DNA of 64,000 bases. Origin: JACMLD01 sp044223995. GTDB taxonomy: Bacteria > Bacteroidota > Bacteroidia > Chitinophagales > Chitinophagaceae. Made by a program: the position numbers and the translations under genes. Position 1 is the stretch's first letter. Each line of letters begins with the position of its first letter. The stretch is from assembly GCA_044223995.1 (NCBI GenBank), contig JBGALE010000004.1, positions 434,001 through 498,000 of the forward strand. The letters run 5' to 3'. Under the pieces are notes generated by a model. The model was not told the DNA's origin, searched no databases, and saw only the letters and a list, made by a program, of their open reading frames with translations. Shown piece by piece: positions 7,803 to 16,941 of the stretch.

Positions 7803-8405
7803 TCACAAATTACCTTTTCTTAGTTTGTCAATAATGGATAAAGATTGTTTAACCCAGTGTGGCATGTTGTCTTCCCTGCTAATGATGACACCATTAGCCA
7901 ATTCTGCCATTACAATTGCTGTTTCCTCATTGTCAATCAGGTAGGCCTTATCAAATACAGACAGCCTTGTTTTGAGATAAAGAAGCGATATTTTATAACG
8001 GTGGTGAATGATATTTTCAGGAACACTATGCCCACCTTCACGCACCCGCCCCTGAACCCGCTTTACATGAACCTCTTCAGGATAATCAGTACATAAATAG
8101 TAAACGACTACCTCGTATCCTTTTTGTTTCATCTTTTCAATCCAACTGTATTCCGAGTCTTTGGCAAGATTGCTTTCGATCATAAAATCCTTGCCTTGCG
8201 AAATCAGGATGCCGGCCCGTTCTCTGTACAACTCATCTGCTCTCGCAAAGTTTATTACTGAGTAGCCGCCTAATTCATCTTTTGTTATCAAATCTATATT
8301 TAAGAACGGAAGTGTTTTTGAAATGAAGTTTTCTTCAATGGCCGTTTGATAGAAAGTGGTCTTTCCGGCACCATTGGGCCCTGCAAGAATATAAAGTGTA
8401 GGCAT
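7803..8405 (-). CDS. Zeta-like toxin / P-loop kinase
   Basis: This is a P-loop protein of 200 aa resembling the zeta-toxin/UNAG-kinase group. The Walker A motif is GPNGAGKTT (residues 9-17). N36-I-D38 lies on the following strand and the central region has the IESNLA segment. An Arg-rich lid follows (KRVQGRVREGGHSVP, residues ~114-128), as in this superfamily. Zeta toxins phosphorylate UDP-N-acetylglucosamine and block wall synthesis, although many chromosomal relatives have unknown substrates. Its ATG overlaps the stop codon of the upstream small gene (TAATG), pointing to a coupled two-gene unit. Confidence 0.78.
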   Translation of the reverse strand: MPTLYILAGPNGAGKTTFYQTAIEENFISKTLPFLNIDLITKDELGGYSVINFARADELYRERAGILISQGKDFMIESNLAKDSEYSWIEKMKQKGYEVVVYYLCTDYPEEVHVKRVQGRVREGGHSVPENIIHHRYKISLLYLKTRLSVFDKAYLIDNEETAIVMAELANGVIISREDNMPHWVKQSLSIIDKLRKGNL

Positions 8406-8584
8406 TATTTCGGAACGACTACTTTCAATACCGTTTTTTTATTTGTCTTCGGGTGTTCTTGGATAAGTTCACCGTCCCTGATATAGAAAATATCACTGCC
8501 GGATATTTCCGCTTTACGACGTACGTAAGCCTTAATGGCAGCTTGCATCTTTTTAAAATCGATATGTACTTTCGGAGAAAGCAT
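8405..8584 (-). CDS. Small putative partner/antitoxin of the zeta-like toxin
   Basis: This is a 59-aa protein when started at the ATG at 8584. A longer frame from 8680 is possible but would lie upstream of the -7 box at 8588-8595. The sequence has a short helical part (DFKKMQAAIKAYVRRKAEI) and then a two-strand part ending in KTVLKVVVPK. It is very basic (many Lys and Arg). Overlap with the toxin start (TAATG) and small size fit an antitoxin. It does not look like classical epsilon, so this role is inferred from context only. Confidence 0.65.
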   Translation of the reverse strand: MLSPKVHIDFKKMQAAIKAYVRRKAEISGSDIFYIRDGELIQEHPKTNKKTVLKVVVPK

Positions 8585-8587
8585 AAG

Positions 8588-8595
8588 CAAAGATA
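8588..8595 (-). promoter_or_regulatory. -7 box of the zeta pair, nearly leaderless
   Basis: TATCTTTG on the minus strand (8595-8588) matches TAnnTTTG exactly. It ends only three bases before the chosen ATG at 8584, so the transcript would start at or next to the start codon. No convincing -33 element was seen at the usual spacing. Confidence 0.55.
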
Positions 8596-8786
8596 CAAAG
8601 CAATCGCGAGTATGAGGAATTAATACCAGATAATATGGAATGATCATGTTCTTTCTATTTAACTGGCATAACATAGTCAAAGTTCAGTATTTTATAAATT
8701 ACTATTTATCAATCGCTTCAATTTGCAGGTCACCTGGAATTGCACATAAGTCTATTTATGTATCGTATGACCGAAATCATCTGTGA

Positions 8787-8813
8787 TGCAACCACGCCAT
8801 AAGCGTGGTTGCA
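8787..8813. repeat. Isolated hairpin related to the 99-bp repeat
   Basis: This is a perfect 11-bp stem, TGCAACCACGC (8787-8797) with GCGTGGTTGCA (8803-8813), and a CATAA loop. The stem core is identical to the CAACCACGC/GCGTGGTT hairpin in the first unit of the array at 7410-7693. It lies between the zeta pair and the FG-GAP gene. There is no T-run, so it is more like a dispersed palindromic repeat than a terminator. Confidence 0.7.
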
Positions 8814-8834
8814 CTATATGCAATGACTCTATTA

Positions 8835-10907
8835 TTATTGCTTCAGCAACCCAATCGTTTGTTGTGCCGATCCATTTTTAAAGATAATTGTATACTTTCC
8901 GGGCGGCAGGATTTTCATATTAATCACCGTTTGAACAGCATTTGATTCCGGGCGAATGGTTCTTATCGTTCTACCACTCATATCTGTCAATATCAATTGA
9001 CTGTTGCCAGAAGCAGGCGAATGAATTATGATCGCATTTTCAATAACAGGATTGGGGTAAAGGGCCAACGCACCTGCAGGTTTGGAAATATCCAGCCTGA
9101 TAGTTTTGCTGTAAGTGAATTGCTGATCCACATCGGTCATTTTGAGACGGTAATAGTTAACACCGGCATTCGGTGAGGTATGAACGAAATGATATTGTTG
9201 CGGCTGGTGACTGCTGCCTGCTGCTTTGATTGTTCCGATAGGGGAAAACGACAAGCCATCTGTTGAGTGTTCTGCCACAAAATGATCTGTATTCACTTCA
9301 TCTGCAGTTTTCCACTGGAGTTGTACAGACTGATTATTTATTTTCCCGGAGAAATCTATCAAGCGAAGCGGTAAGGCATTGCCCATCAGGTTACGGAATA
9401 TACCTAGCTTCTGTGAGTTATTTAAGGCAACAACAATATCCGGTCTTCCGTCCAAATCGAAATCTTCAATCGCAATATCTTTCCCGTCAAAATCGCTTCC
9501 GGCATCATAAGTAAAAAAATTACTAAAATTGAAAGCACCCGGACTGCTGCTATTTTGAAGAATTGTCATCTTGCCAAAGTCAAGTCCCGGATTTGTCGGG
9601 TCACCAAAATTCGATAGCCCTATATCCACTTTACCGTCACCATTCAAATCTCCCAATGCAAGTCCATAGGCCGGAGGAGTATGTTGGCCATTCCAATTAA
9701 TGGCAACATAACCGTCAAATGAAACCGACCCTGGAACGCTGGTGTTGCGCAATAAATAACTTTGCTGCGTTATTTGGTTGTTAGCTGTAATGTCAGGCTT
9801 GCCATCACCATCAAGATCTCCTGTCGAAATTTTGGAAGGTATATTGCCGACATTAAATTGCTGCCACGCGTCAAATAAGAGATTACCAGGCGTACTATTG
9901 TTTTTATAGGTGAAAATTCCATTATAACTCCCTTGTACGGGACCGGCAGCGGAAATATTTATTTCGGGTTTACCATCGCCATCAATATCCTGGATGGCTA
10001 CCGCCCGTGGCCAGGGTGTTGTAACAAGGTAAATCGGATCGCTAAATGACAGGGCACCATTGCTGCTGGTATTTTTGAACACAGAAATGTTGCTGTTTAT
10101 ATAGTCGCCAGTATACCTGTTAGCTACCACTATGTCAGGTTTACCGTCAGCATCAAGATCGGCAATTGCAACGCCCAATGGTAATCTTCCTGTATAGAAT
10201 GATGCGATTGAGTCAAAACTTATTGATCCGATGGTACTGACGTTCCTGAAAATGCAGATACTATCTCCTCCAAACTGACTGCTTGAATAACTTGATGATA
10301 CAATATCAATTTTACCATCGCCGTCAAGATCTCCCTCGGCAATAGTAGTCTTTCCTTTTACGCGCAGTGAGCTTGTGTCGAATGAAATAGTACCAGCAGT
10401 ACTGGTATTTCTAAAAAATCCAATAAGGCCGGCACTCACGGCTATATCCGGTTTCCCATCCAAATCAAGATCGCCCACGATGAAGTTATTCATGTTATAA
10501 TCAATTTGAATGGTGTCCATTGCACCAAATGAGGTAAGTGTAAAATTTCCGCTACCACCCGGAAAGGTAACAATGTAAGGACGATCTGCGTAAGCGGTCA
10601 ACTGACCCGCAGTAACTGTTATGGGTTTATAGTTTGTACCCCTCGGTACTTTTACTGTAAGTGTATTTGCAGAAGCAGTAATGACATCTGCGCGAACCGC
10701 ACCAAAGAAAACGATATTGTTCCCGGGTACGGGATCAAAGTTGGCGCCACTGATCGTGACAGTACTTCCAATTGGACCGGATACAGGCGAAAAAGAATTG
10801 ATAACAGGTTGTGCCGATAAGAAATAGCTGAATAAAATAAACAAGATGATCAATAATTTTTTCTTCGCTATACGCAGGGCTACGGTTACAGTTAACAGGA
10901 AGTTCAT
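8835..10907 (-). CDS. Secreted FG-GAP/VCBS-repeat protein with IPT domain and T9SS signal
   Basis: This is a 690-aa exported protein. A signal peptide (hydrophobic ILFILFSYFLSAQ, residues ~20-33) is followed by an IPT/TIG immunoglobulin-like domain (~35-110). At least seven FG-GAP blades follow, each with a calcium-binding loop of the form D-x-D-x-D-G-K-x-D (for example GDLDGDGKIDI and GDLNGDGKVDI). Next comes a short Ig-like region, and the last ~75 residues are a type A sorting domain with ALYPNPV and GRTIRTIRP. Such proteins pass through the type IX system and are usually anchored at the cell surface, acting in adhesion or sensing. The gene stands alone, and its promoter is probably in the divergent region up to 11165. 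Confidence 0.85.
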   Translation of the reverse strand: MNFLLTVTVALRIAKKKLLIILFILFSYFLSAQPVINSFSPVSGPIGSTVTISGANFDPVPGNNIVFFGAVRADVITASANTLTVKVPRGTNYKPITVTAGQLTAYADRPYIVTFPGGSGNFTLTSFGAMDTIQIDYNMNNFIVGDLDLDGKPDIAVSAGLIGFFRNTSTAGTISFDTSSLRVKGKTTIAEGDLDGDGKIDIVSSSYSSSQFGGDSICIFRNVSTIGSISFDSIASFYTGRLPLGVAIADLDADGKPDIVVANRYTGDYINSNISVFKNTSSNGALSFSDPIYLVTTPWPRAVAIQDIDGDGKPEINISAAGPVQGSYNGIFTYKNNSTPGNLLFDAWQQFNVGNIPSKISTGDLDGDGKPDITANNQITQQSYLLRNTSVPGSVSFDGYVAINWNGQHTPPAYGLALGDLNGDGKVDIGLSNFGDPTNPGLDFGKMTILQNSSSPGAFNFSNFFTYDAGSDFDGKDIAIEDFDLDGRPDIVVALNNSQKLGIFRNLMGNALPLRLIDFSGKINNQSVQLQWKTADEVNTDHFVAEHSTDGLSFSPIGTIKAAGSSHQPQQYHFVHTSPNAGVNYYRLKMTDVDQQFTYSKTIRLDISKPAGALALYPNPVIENAIIIHSPASGNSQLILTDMSGRTIRTIRPESNAVQTVINMKILPPGKYTIIFKNGSAQQTIGLLKQ

Positions 10908-11083
10908 GAATATTGATTTGATTGGTTAATGGACAATAGTAGAAAGAAAAAATGTAAACAAGTGTAGAAGAAATTCTAGTAGAGAGGCTAATTTTTTCTA
11001 TATGTTCCCCGGTAAAAACAGGCATGACCCTCCCGGGAGATTGACTGCACGTTATCGTCAGCCGGGTGCCAGTTTGTTATTGG

Positions 11084-11148
11084 TTATCGGCCAATAAGAA
11101 ATATCCCGTATTTTACTGGTTAAATCCCTCATTTTACTTATCGGCCAA
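11084..11148. promoter_or_regulatory. Repeated elements upstream of the LytS/LytTR operon
   Basis: TTATCGGCCAA occurs at 11084-11094 and again at 11138-11148. Between them ATTTTACT occurs at 11110-11117 and 11131-11138, exactly 21 bp apart. LytTR regulators typically bind two direct repeats with a period of about two helical turns, so the ATTTTACT pair is a candidate autoregulatory site for the regulator encoded at 14210. No exact TAnnTTTG box is visible nearby. Confidence 0.45.
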
Positions 11149-11165
11149 AAAACCATACCTGTTTT

Positions 11166-14100
11166 ATGGGGATATTGCAGGTATCACCACCAGATCAAAA
11201 CCATTTCAAACCATTGAAACGCTTACTGCCCATCTTTGTAATTTGTTTACACGGTATTGGAAGTATTGGCCAGTCATTTAAAATCAATACATATACAACC
11301 AGGGATGGATTAAGCAGCAATGAAGTCAACGCAGTAGCGCTGGACAAACAGGGTTTCTTATGGATAGCAACGGGTAATGGGCTAAACCGCTTTGACGGAA
11401 ATATTTTTGATGTCTTTCGCCATAACCCTGCCGACAGTACCTCCATCGCAGGCAACGAAGTGCAAACCATTTACAGGGATAAGCATGATAGGTTGTGGCT
11501 GGGAACCAATGAAGGTATCAGTCTGTATGATCCGGTCAGGCAGTATTTTACCAACTATGCACCCGACACCACGGTTGTACAGAATATAGGAACCAGTTTC
11601 GGCGCATTGTGTGATGATAGCTCAGGCAACTTATGGGTGGGTACTAAAAATGAGTTGCTGGTATTTGACAAGCGGACAAACAAATTCCGCAGCAGCGGCT
11701 GGAACAAATTTGCCGAAAAAAATGTGCCAGCCAGTGCCAATCATCTTCGGGTAATCGTGATCGGTATTATACCAAAGTCGGCAAATGAACTATGGGTGCT
11801 AAGCACCTATGGTTTATTCAGTGTACAAACAACTACCTGTTCTTTTCGGTTTTATCCCTATCCCAAACCTTATGATTACCTGGGTTGCCAGTTGAAATAT
11901 GCGGATGAAAGCGGTAATGTTTGGATAAGCCTCTTCGGGGCAGGACTGCTCTGTTATCATTCCGCCACTGGTACATGGAGCGACTACCATACACCCAACG
12001 AATATTCTTTGTGGGACAATGCTTATAGCCTGAAGCAATTTGGAGGAGATACGTTAATGTATGCTTCCTGTGGAAATATCATATTCGTTAGTAAAAATAA
12101 TGGAGTTATTAATTCTGCCATTTCATTTGATAATACACGAAACAACAGTTTGTATTCTGTACGGTGCCTGGACATCCTCCGGCAAAATAATTTATTATGG
12201 CTGGCCACCAGTAATGGCCTCGTCAAAATAGCGCCCAGGGAACTGCCGCTTAGTTTTTTTAAGCCACACGGTACCCACTCACTGAGCAGGGTTTACAAAT
12301 CAGCCACCACCGGTAAAATAATATATGGTGACGATGACGGGAGTTACGTGTACGATGGCAAAAGTTCCATCCGGATACCTACAAGGAAAACCAATGATAC
12401 CAGGTATCGCTATTTTGCAGAAGCTCCTGACGGCACTGCCTATGTAACAGACGAAACAACCCTCTATAAATATGACCAGCAAAAAAATATGGTGACGGAA
12501 ATTAAACTGCCACCGAAACGTATACCCGAAAATGATTTTGAAATAAGAAATATTGTTGTTGACAGAAATGGGCTGCTCTGGGTAAGAAGTTTCAGCCAGG
12601 GAATATTTTCTTACAACCCCAGGACAGGCGTTGCAGCCTTTGAGGAAAACCTGCCGCACAGGAAAGATTTTGGGACAAGCTGGATGTATTACGACAGCCT
12701 GACACATTGTTTGTGGACAACAGAAGAATTCAATGGAGTAACGATATATGATATTGGTAAAAAAACGTCAAGACATTTTTTACTGAACAAACCGCCTTCA
12801 CAAAGAGGCGCTGCCATCAATTGTATCACGGGTAATCACCGGGGAAAAATTTGGCTGAACAGCCTGCAGTCCGGCATACTCGAATACGATAACAGCGGAT
12901 CGTTTAAATTGTATACGGGTAGCAACGGGCTGTTGTCGGAGAAAGTTTCCTGGATAACCATTGACAATAATGAAGATGTTTGGATTGGTGCCGATGACGG
13001 TATCAGCAGGTTTGATACCAAATCGAAATTGTTTACGAACTACTACAATTCAGAAGGCTATCCGGCCGTATTCGGTTCATTCTTTGCTGCCGACAATGAA
13101 GGAAATATTTATGTGTCGGCAGACAGCGGTTTTTACCAATGGAACAATAAAGTGATTCAGCCCGCTGCGCCCGGTGGAAGGTTCTATTTGCGATTTGCAC
13201 AAATGAATAACGAAACCCTGCCAGTCGATTCTGTCTTCCATTTTAATTATTCTGAAAATAACCTGTTATTCCAGTTTGGTTGGTTGTCTTTGGAAACCAG
13301 TCAGCCTGTCCAAATGGAATACCGGCTGAATAAGGGCGCATGGGTAAGTGCCAGTGTACATTCACCTGTATCATTTGCCAGTCTTCGCCCCGGTAAATAT
13401 ACATTAGCTGTCCGCTTAAAAAATGATCCAGCCCATGCCTTGCAATTGCATTTTGACATTGCTTTCCCATGGTGGCAGGAAACATCAGTGCTTGTTTTGG
13501 CAGGTGTATTGATATTGTCAATAATAATTTTACTGGTCAAAAGAAGAACAGATCAAATCAAACGGCAGGCTGCACTCAACCAGCAGCTTACCGAATCGAG
13601 AATGACTGCCCTGCGCAGCCAGATGAACCCGCATTTTATTTTTAATATCCTGAACAGCATAAACAGTTTTATCATTGAAAACAAAACCTTACTGGCCAGC
13701 AATTATCTGAACGATTTTAGCAGGCTGGTGCGGATGGTGCTGGAGCATTCGCAAAAAAACCTTATTCCGCTGGGGGATGAATTGAAAGCATTGAAACTAT
13801 ACCTTGAACTGGAAAGCAGGCGGCTTGAAGGGAGTTTTGATTACCGGATAGAAATGGAAAATGACCAGGAACTGACATCAGCGCTCGTACCTCCGCTGTT
13901 GATTCAGCCATTTGTAGAAAATGCCATCTGGCATGGATTAAGAAATAAAAAGACCACGGGTAATGTGGAAATAAAAATATCACACCATAAGAAGAGCTTG
14001 CTGATTACAGTGACCGATGATGGTATCGGGCGGGAGGCTGCTAAAAAATTACAGCAGTTTAAAAGCGATCAGTCTTTCGGTATCAATGCCACCATGCAGC

Positions 14101-14198
14101 GGATGGCGCTGACAAACCCCCAATCGAAAATTGTACTGGAAGACCTGTATTCAAATGAAGGAAAACCACTCGGTACCAGGGTGTATATCTATACTTAA
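11166..14198 (+). CDS. Two-component-regulator propeller sensor with LytS-type histidine kinase
   Basis: This is a 1010-aa membrane sensor. An N-terminal signal segment (LLPIFVICLHGIGSIGQ, residues ~19-35) is followed by a large periplasmic beta-propeller of Reg_prop repeats (LWIATGNGLNRFD, LWLGTNEGISLYD, VWIGADDGISRFD and others). A Y_Y_Y-type Ig domain (~680-765) and one transmembrane helix (~773-793) come next. The cytoplasmic part is a His_kinase/HATPase of LytS type with the phosphorylated histidine in QMNPHFIFN (H ~823) and an ATP-binding DDGIGREAA box. A TTG at 11211 would also give a good signal peptide and may be the true start. It is followed by its LytTR regulator after 11 bp. The ligand is unknown; relatives often sense glycans. 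Confidence 0.88.
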   Translation: MGILQVSPPDQNHFKPLKRLLPIFVICLHGIGSIGQSFKINTYTTRDGLSSNEVNAVALDKQGFLWIATGNGLNRFDGNIFDVFRHNPADSTSIAGNEVQTIYRDKHDRLWLGTNEGISLYDPVRQYFTNYAPDTTVVQNIGTSFGALCDDSSGNLWVGTKNELLVFDKRTNKFRSSGWNKFAEKNVPASANHLRVIVIGIIPKSANELWVLSTYGLFSVQTTTCSFRFYPYPKPYDYLGCQLKYADESGNVWISLFGAGLLCYHSATGTWSDYHTPNEYSLWDNAYSLKQFGGDTLMYASCGNIIFVSKNNGVINSAISFDNTRNNSLYSVRCLDILRQNNLLWLATSNGLVKIAPRELPLSFFKPHGTHSLSRVYKSATTGKIIYGDDDGSYVYDGKSSIRIPTRKTNDTRYRYFAEAPDGTAYVTDETTLYKYDQQKNMVTEIKLPPKRIPENDFEIRNIVVDRNGLLWVRSFSQGIFSYNPRTGVAAFEENLPHRKDFGTSWMYYDSLTHCLWTTEEFNGVTIYDIGKKTSRHFLLNKPPSQRGAAINCITGNHRGKIWLNSLQSGILEYDNSGSFKLYTGSNGLLSEKVSWITIDNNEDVWIGADDGISRFDTKSKLFTNYYNSEGYPAVFGSFFAADNEGNIYVSADSGFYQWNNKVIQPAAPGGRFYLRFAQMNNETLPVDSVFHFNYSENNLLFQFGWLSLETSQPVQMEYRLNKGAWVSASVHSPVSFASLRPGKYTLAVRLKNDPAHALQLHFDIAFPWWQETSVLVLAGVLILSIIILLVKRRTDQIKRQAALNQQLTESRMTALRSQMNPHFIFNILNSINSFIIENKTLLASNYLNDFSRLVRMVLEHSQKNLIPLGDELKALKLYLELESRRLEGSFDYRIEMENDQELTSALVPPLLIQPFVENAIWHGLRNKKTTGNVEIKISHHKKSLLITVTDDGIGREAAKKLQQFKSDQSFGINATMQRMALTNPQSKIVLEDLYSNEGKPLGTRVYIYT

Positions 14199-14209
14199 AG
14201 CTGTTGTTT

Positions 14210-14965
14210 ATGAAAAAAGACATGATTAAGGTAGCCATCATTGACGACGAAGTACATTGTGTGAAAACACTTCAGTTTCAACTGGAGCAATTGATAAAAG
14301 ATGCAGAAATTGTATTCACCACTACCAATAGCCTCAATGCTTTTTCACTGTGTGAAAAACACCAGCCAGACATTATTTTTCTTGACATCGAAATGCCCCA
14401 TAAAAACGGACTGCAATTTTTGGCACAATACGACAGCATTCCTTTCAAGGTCATTTTTACCACCGCTTACGATCAATATGCGATAAAGGCGATACGCCTG
14501 AATGCATTGGATTATTTGCTAAAGCCAGTGAACGGGACTGAACTTGAGGAAGCCGTGGAAAAATTCAGGCAGCTCAGGGACAGAACGAGTAAGGAACAGG
14601 TGTCGCACCTGCACCTCTTTACTGAAAAGAAACTAACTGATACCATTGCATTGTCAGCAGCACAGGGTTTGTTTTTTGTAAAAATTGACGAGATCATGTA
14701 CCTGGAAGGCGATGACTGCTATACCCATGTTACGATGCAGGACCGAAAAAAATTCCTGGTCAGTAAGACCCTTTCCGTATTTGATGAATTGCTGACTGAT
14801 GGCAGCCTTTTTTTTCGTGCGCATAAATCATTCCTGATCAACCTCCGTTGTATCAAACAATATATCAGGGGAGATGGTGGTGAAATCGTTATGCAGGACG
14901 ATAAACACATTGCGCTCAGCAGGAATAACAAAGAAGCTTTCCTGAAACTGTTTACCAAAGTGTAA
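14210..14965 (+). CDS. LytTR-family response regulator
   Basis: This is a 251-aa regulator with a receiver domain (acidic pocket I-D12-D13-E, phospho-acceptor D59 in IFLDIEMP, T-T-A at ~86, K in LLKPV ~107). A LytTR DNA-binding domain follows (~145-250, with FVKIDEIMYLEGDDCYTHV and FFRAHKSFLINL). The ATG at 14210 is preferred to the TTG at 14204. It is the cognate partner of the preceding kinase, 11 bp away. LytTR proteins bind direct repeats about 21 bp apart. Likely targets are its own operon and perhaps the exported-protein genes that follow. Confidence 0.92.
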   Translation: MKKDMIKVAIIDDEVHCVKTLQFQLEQLIKDAEIVFTTTNSLNAFSLCEKHQPDIIFLDIEMPHKNGLQFLAQYDSIPFKVIFTTAYDQYAIKAIRLNALDYLLKPVNGTELEEAVEKFRQLRDRTSKEQVSHLHLFTEKKLTDTIALSAAQGLFFVKIDEIMYLEGDDCYTHVTMQDRKKFLVSKTLSVFDELLTDGSLFFRAHKSFLINLRCIKQYIRGDGGEIVMQDDKHIALSRNNKEAFLKLFTKV

Positions 14966-15101
14966 CTGGCTTACTCAAATCCACTTTTTGCTGATTGCCC
15001 TTTCAATACCGCAGAGTAATGGAGTTACTTTACCAACGACGCTACCGGGACAAATGATGATTGCACCGGCCGTAGATTGGTAAACGCTTCACACCCCAGT
15101 T

Positions 15102-16148
15102 ATGAAACAAATATTCACTTTCTTGCTGCTGCTGTCAATTGCCCTGCCATTGACAATTTTATCCCAAAACCAGGGAAAGCAGGATATCCTGCAAAAAGCA
15201 AATAATACCGTCAACAAGGTAAGTAATGTGATAGCCGTTTTTCAGCCCTACCTGCTGAAGGCACGCCAGCTTTTCTTTGATGCCAAACAATTGGCCACTG
15301 ATGTAAAAAATTCCTCGAAAGACGCTTTTGGAAAAAATAGTAATAATAATGTCGCCAACAACGGTGCTAATTCCAGCTATAACCAGCAAAATAATTCCAA
15401 CGATACACAATCGGGCTACAATGGCTCCAGCCAGTATGGTAATAATACCAACACCAATAACAACCAAAATAATTACGGCAACAATAATAACAGTTATGGC
15501 AATAACCAGCCTGGTACCAATAATTATCAAAATTACCTGCCCAATCAAAACCTGCCCATTAACAACCCCGCTACTGTCAATAATGATGCGACGGGCAACT
15601 GGGGCAATCAAAACAACGGATTGTATGGGAATTGCCTGGATGCACTTACGGGAACAGTAATAGGTATGGGCGATGCAGCACAAAACCCCACATCCGTTGA
15701 TCTTTTGTTTTTTGCACCTGCTGATGGCCAAAACACTTATTGCCTGATGACACCAGGTTTTGCACGCAACAATAATACGGCAGGGTACATGACCGAACAT
15801 ACCAGCGACCAGGTATTACAATGGAAAGATGTAAACGAAAGTGAAGTGGCACTTACCAAACTCACCATCGGGCAGTTTGATCAAATACAAAATAACAGCC
15901 AAATACAGAATGCGGTACGCAATGCACAGGATTATGCCGGTTATTATACATCTGTTGGACAAAAACTGGACGGCCAGGTATTCGCTTTAAAAATTCAAAT
16001 GGAATCAAGGGAAGTGTATGCGCTGGTAGCTGTTGTCAGGCAGGTAGGTACCAGTGGCAGCAATGGCTACCTGAAAATAAAAATTAAATCTGCAGGTATT
16101 GATGCCAACCGCGATGGAACAGTTGATGCAAATGCTTATATGCGATAA
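15102..16148 (+). CDS. Exported Asn-rich protein with calcium-loop C-terminus
   Basis: This is an unrecognised 348-aa protein. A clear signal peptide (IFTFLLLLSIALPLTILSQ, residues 4-22) is followed by a helical stretch. Residues ~75-170 are a low-complexity segment dominated by Asn, with Gln, Gly, Ser and Tyr in short NNxxYGNN-like units. The C-terminal ~170 residues look folded (GNCLDALTGTVIGMGDAAQ; LLFFAPADGQNTYCLMTPGF) and end with DANRDGTVDA, an EF-hand/dockerin-like calcium loop. The Asn-rich part is prion-like in composition, so self-assembly in the envelope is conceivable but not shown. It is 22 bp upstream of the next gene, so the two probably form an operon. A weak TAGATTGG box lies about 30 bp upstream. 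Confidence 0.75.
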   Translation: MKQIFTFLLLLSIALPLTILSQNQGKQDILQKANNTVNKVSNVIAVFQPYLLKARQLFFDAKQLATDVKNSSKDAFGKNSNNNVANNGANSSYNQQNNSNDTQSGYNGSSQYGNNTNTNNNQNNYGNNNNSYGNNQPGTNNYQNYLPNQNLPINNPATVNNDATGNWGNQNNGLYGNCLDALTGTVIGMGDAAQNPTSVDLLFFAPADGQNTYCLMTPGFARNNNTAGYMTEHTSDQVLQWKDVNESEVALTKLTIGQFDQIQNNSQIQNAVRNAQDYAGYYTSVGQKLDGQVFALKIQMESREVYALVAVVRQVGTSGSNGYLKIKIKSAGIDANRDGTVDANAYMR

Positions 16149-16169
16149 TATCACAACTGGTAAATCTGC

Positions 16170-16898
16170 ATGAGAACTCCTGTTTATAAAACAATTGCCC
16201 TATTCGCCACATGCTGCATGTTGGTTGGTTATACCCATGTCGGCCAGCGTGCACCTATGTTAGCGCAGGCTGAAAACCTCGTGGAACACATTAATGCCGG
16301 CAATACAGAATACCGTCACAAATCGGAAGATATTGCCTGGGAAAATAATGGATCCGGTTATCATTGTTACACAGATTGCAGTGGATTTATCAATGCGCTT
16401 ATCAGCAGAACTTTTCAATGGAGTGAAGAAGATTTTAAAAGAGTATTTGGGAAAAGAAGGATGCTGGCTTATCATTACTTCGAAGCAATTGCATCGGGCA
16501 ATCATTTTATACGAATCAGTCATATTGATGAAATAAAGCCCGGCGATTTAATTGCACTTGAATACAAAGACCGGTCGGAGCATGAAGACAATACCGGTCA
16601 CTGCATGCTGGTCGCCACATTGCCAAAGCCCCGGCAGGCGACCAATATTATTGAACCCGGCACCCGTCAGTATGAAATAGAAGTAATTGACTGCAGCAGA
16701 TCGCCTCATGGGAAAGAAGATACGAGGTCCGGAAACAACGGCAGGGAATATTCCGGGCTGGGGAAGGGACTTTTTCGTTTATACGCCGACGTTACTGGCG
16801 CCATTACTGCCTACAGTTGGAGCATTCACAACCCCAAACCCGGGTATAACCCCTATGAAAATGCTGTGATGGTGGGCAGGTTTCTGCCAGGCAAATAG
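16170..16898 (+). CDS. Exported NlpC/P60-like cysteine peptidase or amidase
   Basis: This 242-aa protein has a hydrophobic leader (TIALFATCCMLVGYTHV). The catalytic pattern of NlpC/P60-like enzymes follows: Cys in YTDCSGFINALI (residues ~67-78), then KPGDLIALEYK, then His in NTGHCMLVATL (~142-152), with an acidic/polar residue in the VIDCSRSPHG strand as third member. Family members cut gamma-D-glutamyl-diaminopimelate links in peptidoglycan or related amide bonds. The divergence is large, so the substrate is uncertain. The Cys in the leader could be a lipid attachment site, although the sequence around it is not a strong lipobox. It lies between two exported proteins of unknown function. Confidence 0.65.
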   Translation: MRTPVYKTIALFATCCMLVGYTHVGQRAPMLAQAENLVEHINAGNTEYRHKSEDIAWENNGSGYHCYTDCSGFINALISRTFQWSEEDFKRVFGKRRMLAYHYFEAIASGNHFIRISHIDEIKPGDLIALEYKDRSEHEDNTGHCMLVATLPKPRQATNIIEPGTRQYEIEVIDCSRSPHGKEDTRSGNNGREYSGLGKGLFRLYADVTGAITAYSWSIHNPKPGYNPYENAVMVGRFLPGK

Positions 16899-16941
16899 TT
16901 ACTAAACCACGGTATGATATTTTAAAACAAATTAGTTCAAT

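Noticed and set aside
8405..8680. Longer version of the zeta partner starting at 8680
   Set aside because: The exact -7 box at 8588-8595 lies inside it, so the ATG at 8584 is more likely.
15159..15800. 213-aa minus-strand frame rich in Ile and Val
   Set aside because: It is antisense to the Asn-rich segment: Asn codons AAT/AAC read as Ile/Val codons on the other strand.
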